DNA of 37,206 nt, taken from Sphingopyxis sp. (lineage in GTDB: Bacteria > Pseudomonadota > Alphaproteobacteria > Sphingomonadales > Sphingomonadaceae). The notes beneath the pieces were generated by a model. The model made no database searches and was not told the DNA's origin. It saw nothing but the letters and a program-made list of their open reading frames with translations. The first letter of the stretch is position 1. Every line of letters starts with the position of its first letter. Below are positions 1 through 8,018 of the stretch, piece after piece. Where the stretch lies: positions 1 to 37,206 of the forward strand of contig JAEMRT010000049.1 in the NCBI GenBank assembly GCA_016463225.1, written 5' to 3'. The position numbers were made by a program, and so were the translations under genes.

Positions 1-293
1 AGGCCGTTCTTGCCGTTCATGTTCATCGAACAGCTGCCGCAAATGCCCTCGCGGCACGAGCGGCGGAAGGTCAGCGAGCTGTCCTGCTCGCTCTTCATCT
101 TGATCAGCGCGTCGAGCACCATCGGGCCGCATTTTTCGGTGTCGATCTCGAAGGTGTCGAAGCGCGGATTCTGACCGCTGTCGGGGTCGTAGCGATAGAC
201 TTTGAACGTCTTGACCGCGGCCGCGCCCTCGGCCTTGTGGACCTTGCCCGTCTTTTGCGGGCGGCTGTTCTTGGGCAGGCGGAATTCGGCCAT
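1..293 (-). CDS. sdhB: Succinate dehydrogenase iron-sulfur subunit, 5' part (cut by window edge)
   Basis: This is the electron-transfer subunit of complex II, which passes electrons from the flavoprotein SdhA to ubiquinone at the inner membrane. The 97 visible residues start [10 protein letters not shown] and contain the plant-type ferredoxin cluster motif CREGICGSC near residues 83-91, the first three ligands of the [2Fe-2S] centre. The rest, including the [3Fe-4S] and [4Fe-4S] sites, lies beyond base 1. The ATG (291-293) follows a GGGGAG ribosome site at 301-306. A weak promoter-like pair, TTGTCG-N17-TAGGCA, lies on the same strand at 352-324. The gene upstream is a divergent flippase and not sdhA, so sdhB is not directly preceded by its usual partner. 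Identity is firm; only the operon context is uncertain. Confidence 0.93.
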   Translation of the reverse strand, partial: MAEFRLPKNSRPQKTGKVHKAEGAAAVKTFKVYRYDPDSGQNPRFDTFEIDTEKCGPMVLDALIKMKSEQDSSLTFRRSCREGICGSCSMNMNGKNG

Positions 294-411
294 GTCGCGG
301 GGCTCCCCTATACAATTGCGGGCTGCCTAGACCCGATTGGCAGGGACGACAAGAGGTTGAAAGCGTGAAAGCCGCTGGCAGGCGCGCGGGCAAGGCGCTA
401 GGGTGGGAGCG

Positions 412-1956
412 ATGAGCGAAAGCGCCGCCCAACCCGCCGTCACCAGCCGCAGCGTCGCACGCGGGCTTGGCACCACGGTGCTCGCAAGGCTGGGCGCAGT
501 CGTCGAAATCGTCGCGCAGCCGCTTTATGTGCTGATGTTCGGGCTCGCGGGCTACGGGCTTTACGCGGTGCTGTGGGCGACGATCAACCTGCTCGAAAAT
601 ATCTTCGACATGGGGATGACCAGCGCGATGCAGCGCACGGTGCCGCAATCGGCAAGCGATGCCGATGCTGCGGCGGCGCTGCGCACCGCGATGATCTTTG
701 GCGTCGGGCCGTGTATCGTCGTGGCGGCATTGATTGCCGCCTTCGCCGCTGACCTTGGCCCGTTGCTCAATGTCGCTGCGAAGGACCGCGAGCTCGTTAC
801 CCCTGCGATCCGGATTTTCGTCTGGGCGCTGCCGCTATGGGCCTTTGTCGAGATCGCGACCTCGGCGCTGCGCGCACGCATGGTGTTCGGCGCCGAGATT
901 CGGCTGCGGATCGTCTGGGAACAGGTGTTGCGCCTCGTGTTCGCGGGGCTGTTCTTTGCCGGCGGTCTCGGGCTCAAAGGGCTATTCATCGCGCATCTCT
1001 GTTCGCTGGCGATCACCGCGATCCTGTGCGTCCGGCTGCTCGCCAAACATTATAGTTTCGCCGACTTGGGGCGCGGCCCGTGGGTGACCGTGACCACGCG
1101 CAACACCTTCTGGGCCGGGCTGTCGATCCTGCCCTCGAATATTATCGCGCGGCTGTTCGGCGACGCCCCGGCGCTGATCCTCAACCTGTTGCTGCCCGGC
1201 GCCGCGGGCGCCGCCGCGGCGGGGCTGTTCACCATCGCGCGCAAGTTGTCGAGCGTGGTCCAGCTCGTCCGCATCGCGTTCGTCTATGTGATGGCGCCGC
1301 TTGCCGCCAGCGCCGAGCGCGAGGACCGGGCGCAGGTCGCCGATATCTATGCCTATGCGACGCGGCTGATCTCGGCCATCGCGCTGCCGCTCGCCGCCGT
1401 GCTCGCCGCGGGCAGCGCATCGCTGCTCAGCCTGTTCGGCGAGCAGGCGCAGGCCGCGCAGGCGGCGTTGATCATCCTGCTGTTCGCGCGCGCCGCCGAG
1501 GCGGTGCTCGGCATTTCGTCGCCGGTGTTGCAGGTGGTCTCGGCTTTTCGCCACCAACTGACCGCGAGCATCTTTGGCGTCGGCATCGCCGTTGGCGCCG
1601 GCTGGCTGATCGTCGGGCATATGGATGCGCTAACCGGCGTGACGCTCGCGACGTCGATCGGTCTGGTGGTGATGGCGGGAATTCCGACAGTCCAGCTCGC
1701 GATGAATGAAAAACTGCATCCGTTCGACCATCAGTTCCCGGTCGTTGCCGTCCGCGGGATGGCGCTGACCTTTGTCGCGGGCGGCGCCGCAATGCTCGCC
1801 GGCCGGCTGCCCGATCCGATCGCGCTGCCGCTGATCGTGATCATCGCGCTGGCGTCGATCTGGGCAGCGATCCGCTTCGCGCTGCCCTATGCCGACCGCG
1901 CCTCGCTCGGGAAAGCAGGGCGGATGCTGCGGCTTATCGGGAGCGAGCCGTCATGA
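412..1956 (+). CDS. Polysaccharide/lipid-linked glycan flippase (MOP/Wzx-like)
   Basis: A 514-residue multi-pass membrane protein with about 12-14 hydrophobic segments spread over its whole length. It looks like the MOP exporter superfamily (Wzx/RfbX/MurJ-like), whose members flip lipid-linked saccharides across the inner membrane. The N-terminus (GLGTTVLARLGAVVEIVAQP, then LFGLAGYGLYAVLW-type text) resembles the first helices of Wzx-like proteins. I chose ATG 412; an in-frame GTG lies three codons upstream at 403, and GGGAG overlaps it. The stop overlaps the start of the next gene in ATGA, so the two are probably translationally coupled. The family is assigned from the overall pattern, and the substrate cannot be read from the sequence. 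It heads a five-gene operon with phosphate-ester and glycan enzymes, which suggests an envelope glycopolymer or lipid as cargo. Confidence 0.8.
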   Translation: MSESAAQPAVTSRSVARGLGTTVLARLGAVVEIVAQPLYVLMFGLAGYGLYAVLWATINLLENIFDMGMTSAMQRTVPQSASDADAAAALRTAMIFGVGPCIVVAALIAAFAADLGPLLNVAAKDRELVTPAIRIFVWALPLWAFVEIATSALRARMVFGAEIRLRIVWEQVLRLVFAGLFFAGGLGLKGLFIAHLCSLAITAILCVRLLAKHYSFADLGRGPWVTVTTRNTFWAGLSILPSNIIARLFGDAPALILNLLLPGAAGAAAAGLFTIARKLSSVVQLVRIAFVYVMAPLAASAEREDRAQVADIYAYATRLISAIALPLAAVLAAGSASLLSLFGEQAQAAQAALIILLFARAAEAVLGISSPVLQVVSAFRHQLTASIFGVGIAVGAGWLIVGHMDALTGVTLATSIGLVVMAGIPTVQLAMNEKLHPFDHQFPVVAVRGMALTFVAGGAAMLAGRLPDPIALPLIVIIALASIWAAIRFALPYADRASLGKAGRMLRLIGSEPS

Positions 1957-2663
1957 CCGCCCCCGCCTCCCGCGTCGCCATTTATGATCTCGACCGCACG
2001 GTCCTGCGTAAGCCGACCTTCACCTTGTTCTTGCTGTGGGCCGCAGCGCGCGAGGCACCGTGGCGCCTGCTGCTGCTGCCTGCACTGGCCGCACTGATGA
2101 TCGGCTATGCGCTGCGTCTCTATGGCCGCGACCGGTTCAAGCCCGCCGCGATCCGCCTGATGCTCGGGCGACATCTGACTCCCGCGCGCGCCGCGCGACT
2201 TGCCGCGCGCTTTGCCGCCTGGCGCGTGCCGCGCGATGTGCCGCCGGGAGCCCAAGCCTGCATCGCGCGCGACCGGGCCGAGGGTTACCGGCTGTTGATG
2301 GCCACCGCGGCGCCCGAATTTTACGCGGGCGCGATTGCCGACGCGCTCGACTTCGACGCCATCGTCGCCTCACGCCACCAGCGCGATACCAACGGCAACT
2401 GGCTGCCGATGCTCGATGGACCCAATTGCTATGGCGCCGAAAAGGCGCGGCGGGTCGCCGAATGGCTGAGCGCCCATGCGTCCGGCGCCGATCATATCCG
2501 CGCCTACTCGGATCACATCAGCGACGCCCCGACCTTTGCCCTTGCCGATGAATCCTGGCTTGTCGGCCGCAGCGACAAAATTGTCCGGCTGGCGGCGCAG
2601 CGTGGCTGGCAGGTGGCGGATTTCGAAGAGGCTGCGGCAGGCGCCGTCGCCGAGGGCCGATAA
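1953..2663 (+). CDS. HAD-superfamily phosphatase (HAD-IB, phosphoserine-phosphatase-like)
   Basis: A 236-residue haloacid dehalogenase hydrolase. Motif I is YDLDRTVL near residues 11-18, with nucleophile D12 and acid/base D14. Motif II is the Thr in LLMATAAPEF. Motif III is the Lys in GAEKARR. Motif IV is YSDHISDAPTFALAD, which binds Mg2+. A hydrophobic stretch at about residues 21-55 (FTLFLLWAAA, then LLLLPALAALMIGYAL) sits in the cap region and may contact the membrane, as in HAD-IB enzymes acting on lipid phosphates. The substrate is probably a phosphomonoester made by neighbouring enzymes. It starts inside the flippase stop codon (ATGA), and its TAA overlaps the next ATG (TAATG). Family confidence is high; substrate unknown. 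Confidence 0.85.
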   Translation: MTAPASRVAIYDLDRTVLRKPTFTLFLLWAAAREAPWRLLLLPALAALMIGYALRLYGRDRFKPAAIRLMLGRHLTPARAARLAARFAAWRVPRDVPPGAQACIARDRAEGYRLLMATAAPEFYAGAIADALDFDAIVASRHQRDTNGNWLPMLDGPNCYGAEKARRVAEWLSAHASGADHIRAYSDHISDAPTFALADESWLVGRSDKIVRLAAQRGWQVADFEEAAAGAVAEGR

Positions 2664-3802
2664 TGCGTATTCTCTTCCTGTTTATCGGCGAACCGCACCA
2701 GATATTCCATGCGCTGCCCATTGCCGCTGAGATGGCGGCTACCGGTTCCGACGTTGAGGTCGCGGTGGCGAGCGCCGCACATTTGTCGGTCGTCGAGCAA
2801 GTGGCGTCGGCCTATCCGGGCTTTGCCCCGCGGATCACGCTGCTCGGCCAGCGCGGCATCAGCCGCTGGCTGCGCGAGCGCGCGGTCATTCGCCATCCGC
2901 GCCTGCCGATCCTGTTCGGCGCGCTGCGCTTCCTGCGCCAGTTCGATGCGATCGTCGTGCCCGAGCGGACGACGACCGCGATCCGCCACTTCCTGCCGCG
3001 CCGGACGCGGCTGATCTTTACCCCGCACGGTGCGGGCGACCGTGCGATCATGCTCGACCCGCGCGACCGGCATTTCGATTTTGTCCTGGTCGCGGGGGAA
3101 AAGAGCGAGCAGCGGCTCCTCGACGCCGGGACGATTCGACCGGGCCACTACGCGCTGAACGGCTATGTGAAGCTCGACCTGATGGCGCGTCTCGACAAGA
3201 CACGCGCGCCCTTGTTCGACAACGGTCGTCCGACTGTTCTTTACGCACCGCATTTCCATCGCGGGCTGTCGTCGTGGGGCCGCTTCGGGCGCGACATCAT
3301 CGACTGGTTCGCCGCGCAAGATCGCTACAATCTGGTGGTTGCGCCGCATATCCGCCTGTTCGCCGAAGCAAGCGATGCCGACCGGGCGGCGGTGAAGGCA
3401 TTAGCCGTCCCGGGCAAGATTTTGATCGACCTCGGCTCCGATCGTTTGTTCGACATGAGCTATACTAGCGGTGCCGACATCTATCTCGGCGATGTCAGCA
3501 GCCAGGTGTATGAGTTTCTGTCGACGCCGCGCCCATGCCTGTTCCTCAACGCGCATGAAGTCGATTGGGCCGACAATCCCGATTATCTGTTCTGGACCCT
3601 TGGCGACGTAGTGGACGATCTCGCAAACCTACCCGCAACGCTCCATCAAGCGGCCGCGCATCATCCGCGCTATATCGACGCGCAGCGCGAACGACTGGCC
3701 GAATCGATCGGCGGCGATCCCGCGGGCGCGGCGCAGCGCGGGGCCGAAGCAATCGCGCGCTTCCTTGCAAAGGACGCGGCAGAGGATAAGAGCGGCGGAT
3801 GA
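2663..3802 (+). CDS. CDP-glycerol glycerophosphotransferase-like (TagB/TagF-type GT-B) protein
   Basis: A 379-residue soluble or peripheral protein with a two-lobed GT-B look. The N-terminal half begins MRILFLFIGEPHQIFHALPI, a nucleotide-sugar-transferase type start. The C-terminal half has VLYAPHFHRG near residue 192 and YLGDVSSQVYEFLSTPRPC near residue 274. The latter matches the D-x-SS-x-x-x-E/D-x-L signature of CDP-glycerol:poly(glycerophosphate) glycerophosphotransferases, which build teichoic acids in Gram-positives. I infer transfer of a phospho-alcohol or sugar onto a membrane-linked acceptor. Its start overlaps the HAD gene stop, and its stop overlaps the CDP-alcohol phosphotransferase start, so the three are likely made in fixed ratio. 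A teichoic-acid-type enzyme in a Gram-negative operon is unusual. It could also be a plain glycosyltransferase. Confidence 0.68.
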   Translation: MRILFLFIGEPHQIFHALPIAAEMAATGSDVEVAVASAAHLSVVEQVASAYPGFAPRITLLGQRGISRWLRERAVIRHPRLPILFGALRFLRQFDAIVVPERTTTAIRHFLPRRTRLIFTPHGAGDRAIMLDPRDRHFDFVLVAGEKSEQRLLDAGTIRPGHYALNGYVKLDLMARLDKTRAPLFDNGRPTVLYAPHFHRGLSSWGRFGRDIIDWFAAQDRYNLVVAPHIRLFAEASDADRAAVKALAVPGKILIDLGSDRLFDMSYTSGADIYLGDVSSQVYEFLSTPRPCLFLNAHEVDWADNPDYLFWTLGDVVDDLANLPATLHQAAAHHPRYIDAQRERLAESIGGDPAGAAQRGAEAIARFLAKDAAEDKSGG

Positions 3803-4902
3803 GCAAACCAACGACCCTGCCTGCCTTGTCGCTGATCGGTGACAATTCGACCCTGCTGTGGGGGATGACCAATGCCGAACGGCTGCGCCGGCTGGCGCGG
3901 GCGGAAGGGCTTCCCGACACGCCGCCGCCGTCGGGCGCGCAGCTGGCCGTCAACCTCGACTATGTGTTCGATCCGGTGTGGCTGCGCCATATCCTGACAC
4001 GCCCCGGCACGGTGGTGATGGACGGCGACGCGCTCGTGATGGCGCATCTGACCGGCGGCATGCGTCCTGATGACGTCGCCGCGCATCGCGACGCGCTGAC
4101 GATCATCGATTACCGCGACAATCCGCAAATCTATAACCGCCAGCTGCGCAAACTCGAATGCCCCTTCATCCAGCGGCTGATCCCCGAGACCCGGCGCGCG
4201 ATCGAACGCAAAAGCTATTTCGGCGCTTACAAGGGCGTCACCGATCTGCTGACCAAATATCTGTGGCCCGAACTGGCGCTGTGGCTGACCCGGATCGCCG
4301 CCAGCATCGGCATGACCCCCAATATGGTCACCGCAATCGGCGCGGCGCTCTGCGTCTATGCGACCTATCTGTTCGCTTACGGGCACTACTGGACCGGGAT
4401 GCTCGCCGCCTTCATCTTCATGGTGTTCGATACCGTCGATGGGAAGCTGGCGCGCTGCACGATCACCTCGTCGAAATGGGGTAATGTCGCCGATCATGGC
4501 GTCGACCTGGTTCACCCGCCCTTCTGGTGGTATTTCTGGGGCGTCGGGCTGGGCAGCTGGGGTCTCGCGCTATCCGGTCAGACCTTCCTGCTGGTGATGA
4601 TCGCGGTGGTTGCAGGCTATGTGCTCCAGCGCGTGATCGAGGGGATGTTCATCAAGGATTTCGGCATGGACGTCCATGTCTGGCGCCGGTTCGACAGCCA
4701 GTTCCGCCTGATCACCGCGCGGCGCAATCCGAACATCGCGATCCTGTTTTTCGCCACCCTCGCCGGGCGTCCCGACATCGGGCTGATCGCGGTCGCCTGG
4801 TGGACGATCATCTCGCTGGCCGTCCATACGGTGCAACTGGTTCAGGCCTATGCAGAGCGGCGCGCCGGCCGCCCGATTGTCAGCTGGATGGAAGCCGCAT
4901 GA
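3799..4902 (+). CDS. CDP-alcohol phosphatidyltransferase family membrane enzyme
   Basis: A 367-residue protein whose C-terminal 200 residues form a multi-helix CDP-alcohol phosphotransferase domain. It carries the complete signature D-x2-D-G-x2-A-R-x8-G-x3-D-x3-D: D211, D214, G215, A218, R219, G228, D232 and D236. Such enzymes move a phospho-group from a CDP-activated donor onto an alcohol, giving phosphatidylinositol, phosphatidylglycerol or di-inositol phosphate. The first 135 residues are an unusual soluble extension with text such as DNSTLLWGMTNAERLRRL and VVMDGDALVMAHLTGG. It loosely recalls a reduced nucleotidyltransferase domain, like the cytidylyltransferase half of archaeal IPCT-DIPPS fusions; that is inference. 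Overlapping start and stop codons link it to both neighbours. Substrates unknown; the nearby nucleotidyltransferases may supply the CDP donor. Confidence 0.85.
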   Translation: MSKPTTLPALSLIGDNSTLLWGMTNAERLRRLARAEGLPDTPPPSGAQLAVNLDYVFDPVWLRHILTRPGTVVMDGDALVMAHLTGGMRPDDVAAHRDALTIIDYRDNPQIYNRQLRKLECPFIQRLIPETRRAIERKSYFGAYKGVTDLLTKYLWPELALWLTRIAASIGMTPNMVTAIGAALCVYATYLFAYGHYWTGMLAAFIFMVFDTVDGKLARCTITSSKWGNVADHGVDLVHPPFWWYFWGVGLGSWGLALSGQTFLLVMIAVVAGYVLQRVIEGMFIKDFGMDVHVWRRFDSQFRLITARRNPNIAILFFATLAGRPDIGLIAVAWWTIISLAVHTVQLVQAYAERRAGRPIVSWMEAA

Positions 4903-5327
4903 ACGAAACCATCGCCAAATTCGGCCACCCCGCGACGCTGATCGCCGAATATGATCATTGGGTCGTGCTGCTCCGCCCGGCGCAGCCCACGCTTGGCGCG
5001 CTGGTGCTCGCGGCAAAATCGGACGTGACCGCATTTGGCGACCTGCCCGCCGAAGCGCATGCCGAACTCAAGATCGCGACCGCGGCGATCGAGGCGGCGC
5101 TGACCGCCGCAGTCGGCTATGCGAAGATCAACTATCTGATGCTGATGATGGTCGACCCGCACGTCCATTTCCACGTCCTGCCACGCTATGACGGCGAACG
5201 GACGGGTGCGGGGCTGACGGTCGCCGATGCGGGCTGGCCGGGGCAACCCGATCTGGCGCAGGCGGTGAAGCTGGACGCGGCGCAGGTCGCGGCGCTGACC
5301 GGCTGGCTCAAGCCCTATTTCGCGTAA
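4899..5327 (+). CDS. HIT-family nucleotide hydrolase/transferase
   Basis: A 142-residue histidine-triad protein. The catalytic motif H-V-H-F-H-V-L-P-R lies at residues 88-96, with H88, H90 and H92 as the triad. HIT proteins cleave nucleoside phosphoramidates, dinucleoside polyphosphates or nucleotide-sugar anhydrides; within this operon, trimming CDP- or ADP-linked intermediates would make sense (inference). The reading frame stays open well upstream, but the start is set by ATG 4899, which overlaps the CDP-alcohol phosphotransferase stop in ATGA and begins MNETIAKFGH, a normal HIT N-terminus. Its 3' end overlaps the convergent nucleotidyltransferase gene by 13 bases. It is the last gene of the rightward operon that starts at the flippase. 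Confidence 0.85.
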   Translation: MNETIAKFGHPATLIAEYDHWVVLLRPAQPTLGALVLAAKSDVTAFGDLPAEAHAELKIATAAIEAALTAAVGYAKINYLMLMMVDPHVHFHVLPRYDGERTGAGLTVADAGWPGQPDLAQAVKLDAAQVAALTGWLKPYFA

Positions 5328-6079
5328 AGCCCCACCGCCGCCCATTTGGCGGTGAGCGCATCGGCGGCTTCGACATCCTGCGGGAAATCGACCTCCTGCC
5401 AATCAAGCCCCTCGATCGACACGGTGCCGACGCGGTTGCCCTTGGCGATGACGTCGATCGCGCGCAGATACCAGCGCTCGACCCCTTCGGGGGTGCGCAT
5501 CATCTGATCGACCTGGTTGCGAAAGATCGACGGACCGTCGCCGACAAACGCGAGCATGCCGATCGATTCGGCGTTGGTGTCGGGGGGCAGCAGGCGCTTG
5601 CCGATATGGTGCAGCCGACCCTCGGCGTCGCGGTTCACCTTCATATCGTCGTCGTCATAGTCGGCTTTGACGTCCACGGTGACGGTGATCGGCTCACTGG
5701 CGCCCGCGATCAGCTTCGCGACGATCTCGTCCGAAATGATGGTGTCGCCGTTCAGGATGATGAAATCGCGGTCCATTTCCTCGCGCGCGATCCAGCAAGT
5801 GCCGAGGTTGTCGGCGACCTGGAAGAAGGGGTTGAACAAGGTGCGGATACGCACCCCGGTGTCGCGATAGAGCTGCAGCGCATGATCCTCGACGCGTTCG
5901 GTGCGAAAGCCGGTGACGACGACGATGTCCCTGATGCCGTTCGCGGCAAGCGCGGCGACCTGCCAGCCGATCAGCGTGCGACCGTTCAGGTCGATCAGGC
6001 ATTTGGGGATGTCGCGGGTCAGCGGCAACAGGCGCGAGCCCTGCCCGGCCGAAAGGATGATGGCTTTTTCGATGCTCAT
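5315..6079 (-). CDS. NTP transferase (sugar- or alcohol-phosphate nucleotidyltransferase)
   Basis: A 254-residue Rossmann-type nucleotidyltransferase. The N-terminal signature is AIILSAGQGSRLLPLTRDIP followed by KCL near residues 6-28, the L-x-A-G-x-G-[ST]-R ... P-K loop that binds the NTP. The metal-binding Asp is in FIILNGDTI near residue 110. It resembles phosphocholine/inositol-phosphate cytidylyltransferases and glucose-1-phosphate nucleotidyltransferases, which make NDP-linked donors. It is the third gene of a leftward operon: its ATG overlaps the stop of the second nucleotidyltransferase (ATGA). It converges on, and overlaps by 13 bases, the HIT gene. I infer that it supplies the CDP- or other NDP-donor for the phosphotransferases at 2663-4902. 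Donor and base specificity cannot be told from sequence alone. Confidence 0.83.
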   Translation of the reverse strand: MSIEKAIILSAGQGSRLLPLTRDIPKCLIDLNGRTLIGWQVAALAANGIRDIVVVTGFRTERVEDHALQLYRDTGVRIRTLFNPFFQVADNLGTCWIAREEMDRDFIILNGDTIISDEIVAKLIAGASEPITVTVDVKADYDDDDMKVNRDAEGRLHHIGKRLLPPDTNAESIGMLAFVGDGPSIFRNQVDQMMRTPEGVERWYLRAIDVIAKGNRVGTVSIEGLDWQEVDFPQDVEAADALTAKWAAVGLYAK

Positions 6080-6861
6080 AGCGGCTGCCCTATAGCGCCT
6101 TGCCGCCGCGCCGCAAATATCCGCTCGATCAGCTCAATGTCGGATGGCTTGTCGGCGTCGATGCACGCCTCGGCCTCGGACATTGGCACGACCCGCGCCT
6201 TCAGCCCGAAGCGCAGCCCGGCGCGCGCGACGCCCTGCTGGATCGTGAAGAGGCGGAGCAGGGCGCCGATCAGTAGCCATGGACCGAACGCCGCGATGAT
6301 CTTCAGCCCCTTTTTGCGGTCGCGTTCGATGCGGCCCCAGAAATCGAGCAAAGGCAGCACCCGCCGCCCGCGCAGGTAGAACATGTTAGCCCCCGACCAC
6401 CAGCCGCCGCGGAATTTCAGCCAGGTGCGTTTGGATTCGGGGTAGCGCGCGAGCAGCACGGCGCGCTCGACCATCGCCACCGCGACATCGCTGTCCTCGG
6501 CGCCGCTCAGGAATTCGGCGATCATCGTCGGGGTGAGCAGCACATGATCGGCGGTGGTCACGAGCAGCGGATCGTCTCCGGCGGGCAGCGCCGCGGCGAG
6601 CGAACTGCTGATTCCCTGCCCCGAATCGACGAAATGCAGGTCGGCGAAGCCTGCCAATTCTGGCTCGGCCGCCAGTTCGGCACTGTTCTGCGCCAGAATT
6701 GTGATCGGCCCGACCTGCGGCGCCGCGCGCAGCGCACGCACGACATGAACCAGCATCGCGTGGCCAGCGATCGGCAGCAGCGCCTTGGTCGATACGCCGC
6801 TGCCGGTCAGCAACGGGTCGGGGCCGGGGCGGCTGCCAGCCAACACGATAGCCGGAATCAT
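6076..6861 (-). CDS. NTP transferase domain protein (MobA/IspD-like fold)
   Basis: A 261-residue second nucleotidyltransferase, distinct from its neighbour. The start, IPAIVLAGSRPGPDPL, replaces the strict G-x-G-S-R loop. It is followed by STKALLPIAGHAMLVHVVRA, with the conserved Lys in TKALLPI. The acidic site LLVTTADHVLL near residue 103 stands where these enzymes have L-x-x-x-D. It probably activates a phosphorylated alcohol or sugar, or acts as a molybdopterin-type transferase; the location argues for the former. The C-terminal third is hydrophobic in part (IIAAFGPWLLIGALLRLF), so membrane attachment is possible. It overlaps both neighbours by four bases within the leftward operon 7811-5315. 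Two different nucleotidyltransferases side by side suggest two activated donors. Confidence 0.75.
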   Translation of the reverse strand: MIPAIVLAGSRPGPDPLLTGSGVSTKALLPIAGHAMLVHVVRALRAAPQVGPITILAQNSAELAAEPELAGFADLHFVDSGQGISSSLAAALPAGDDPLLVTTADHVLLTPTMIAEFLSGAEDSDVAVAMVERAVLLARYPESKRTWLKFRGGWWSGANMFYLRGRRVLPLLDFWGRIERDRKKGLKIIAAFGPWLLIGALLRLFTIQQGVARAGLRFGLKARVVPMSEAEACIDADKPSDIELIERIFAARRQGAIGQPL

Positions 6862-7811
6862 TTTGAGGGTGCCGCGGGTGGCACCCGGCGCGCGGTCACG
6901 CCGCGCAGGAAATCGGTGACCTCGGGCAGGATCGGTCCTTTGTAGGCAAGGGGTTTTGTCAGCGCCATCACCAGGTCGTTGTGACTCAGCCCGTCATATT
7001 CGCGCAGCGTTGCCGAACCGCCGACCTTGTCCATCGCAACGGCCAGTCGCTGGCTGTTGCGCACCCGTACCACGGTGTCGGCAGTGCCGTGGCCAAGCCA
7101 CAGCGGCGGCGCAGCGGCGCGCACGAAGGTGATCGGCTGCGTCTGCTCAACCGGGCGAATGTCGCCCATCGCGACATCGGCGCGGCCGCCTTTTTCGAAC
7201 GGGTAAAAATCGGCCGGCCCGGCGAGCGAGACGACGCCGCGGATCACCGACACATCGCTGCCCGCCGCCTTCAGCCATTGCGGGTCGAGCGCCAGCATCA
7301 GCGAATTATACGCCCCCGCCGAATGGCCCGCCAGCGCCATACGACCCGGATCGCCGCCGTAGTTTTCGATATTCTTCTCGGTCCACGCGACTGCCGCAGC
7401 GCTATCTTGCAGGAAGTCAGGCCAATGTCCCTTAGGCACCAGGCGATAGTCGGGGATCACCACGATGAAGCCCTGTTTCGCAAAGGCGCGCCCCGCGAAA
7501 CCATAATCGTCGCGTTGACCGCTGTACCAGCCGCCGCCGTAGAGCCAGACGAGCACCGGGAGCTTATCGGTTTTCTTCGTCCCCGTCGGCACCCAGATGT
7601 TGAGCTTGTTGCGCGCCCCCGGACCATAGGGTTGCCCCGTAACCTGCAAGGTGGCGCCTTCGCCGTCGCCGAGCAGCCGGTCGCCGAGGTTCAGCGACTT
7701 CGCCCCGCCCGCCGCGATGATCCGCGCCGCGCCGCCGAACAACAGCACGAGCAGGACGGCCACCACCAGAAACTTGATCAATCGCCGTCCTTTGGAAGCC
7801 TGTGCGGTCAT
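6858..7811 (-). CDS. Membrane-anchored alpha/beta hydrolase (carboxylesterase/HSL-like)
   Basis: A 317-residue esterase-type hydrolase. Residues 12-33 form one N-terminal membrane helix (LIKFLVVAVLLVLLFGGAAR), so the catalytic domain likely lies in the periplasm. The oxyanion region is WLYGGGWYSG near residue 89, the nucleophile is S164 in GHSAG, and the His is probably the one in DGLSHNDL near residue 278. It resembles the BD-FAE/esterase D group that removes acyl groups from sugars, lipids or kynurenine. It leads the leftward operon; its stop overlaps the next ATG. In this setting it may deacylate a glycan or lipid intermediate on the outer face of the inner membrane (inference). The start is the ATG at 7809-7811. 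Confidence 0.83.
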   Translation of the reverse strand: MTAQASKGRRLIKFLVVAVLLVLLFGGAARIIAAGGAKSLNLGDRLLGDGEGATLQVTGQPYGPGARNKLNIWVPTGTKKTDKLPVLVWLYGGGWYSGQRDDYGFAGRAFAKQGFIVVIPDYRLVPKGHWPDFLQDSAAAVAWTEKNIENYGGDPGRMALAGHSAGAYNSLMLALDPQWLKAAGSDVSVIRGVVSLAGPADFYPFEKGGRADVAMGDIRPVEQTQPITFVRAAAPPLWLGHGTADTVVRVRNSQRLAVAMDKVGGSATLREYDGLSHNDLVMALTKPLAYKGPILPEVTDFLRGVTARRVPPAAPSK

Positions 7812-7874
7812 TATTGCGCCCTACAGGGCGGTGGCGCGGGGAACAAGCAGCGCGGTGAGTCCACACCCTGTTTC

Positions 7875-7963
7875 GTCACCCCGGACTTGATCCGGGGTCC
7901 ATGAATGCTCAGGCAGGGTATGCGGGAAAGGGCCGATGAATTCCGGATCAAGTCCGGGATGAC
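7875..7963. repeat. Intergenic inverted repeat (REP-like, CCGGACTTGATCCGG arms)
   Basis: Two copies of a 15-bp core, CCGGACTTGATCCGG, lie in opposite orientation: 7880-7894 (gtcacc before it) and 7943-7957 (gatgac after it). Each core is itself nearly palindromic (CCGGA-CTTGA-TCCGG), and the flanking GTCA/TGAC pairs extend the match. The unit sits in the 207-base gap between two divergent operons, which is typical of dispersed extragenic palindromes in alphaproteobacteria. It could fold as one long hairpin or two short ones. The remainder of this gap shows no gene. Confidence 0.75.
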
Positions 7964-8018
7964 GAGCGGCAGAGAGGAACACCGCCACCTTTTTCCTCCT
8001 CGTGCGTAGGACAGGGCG

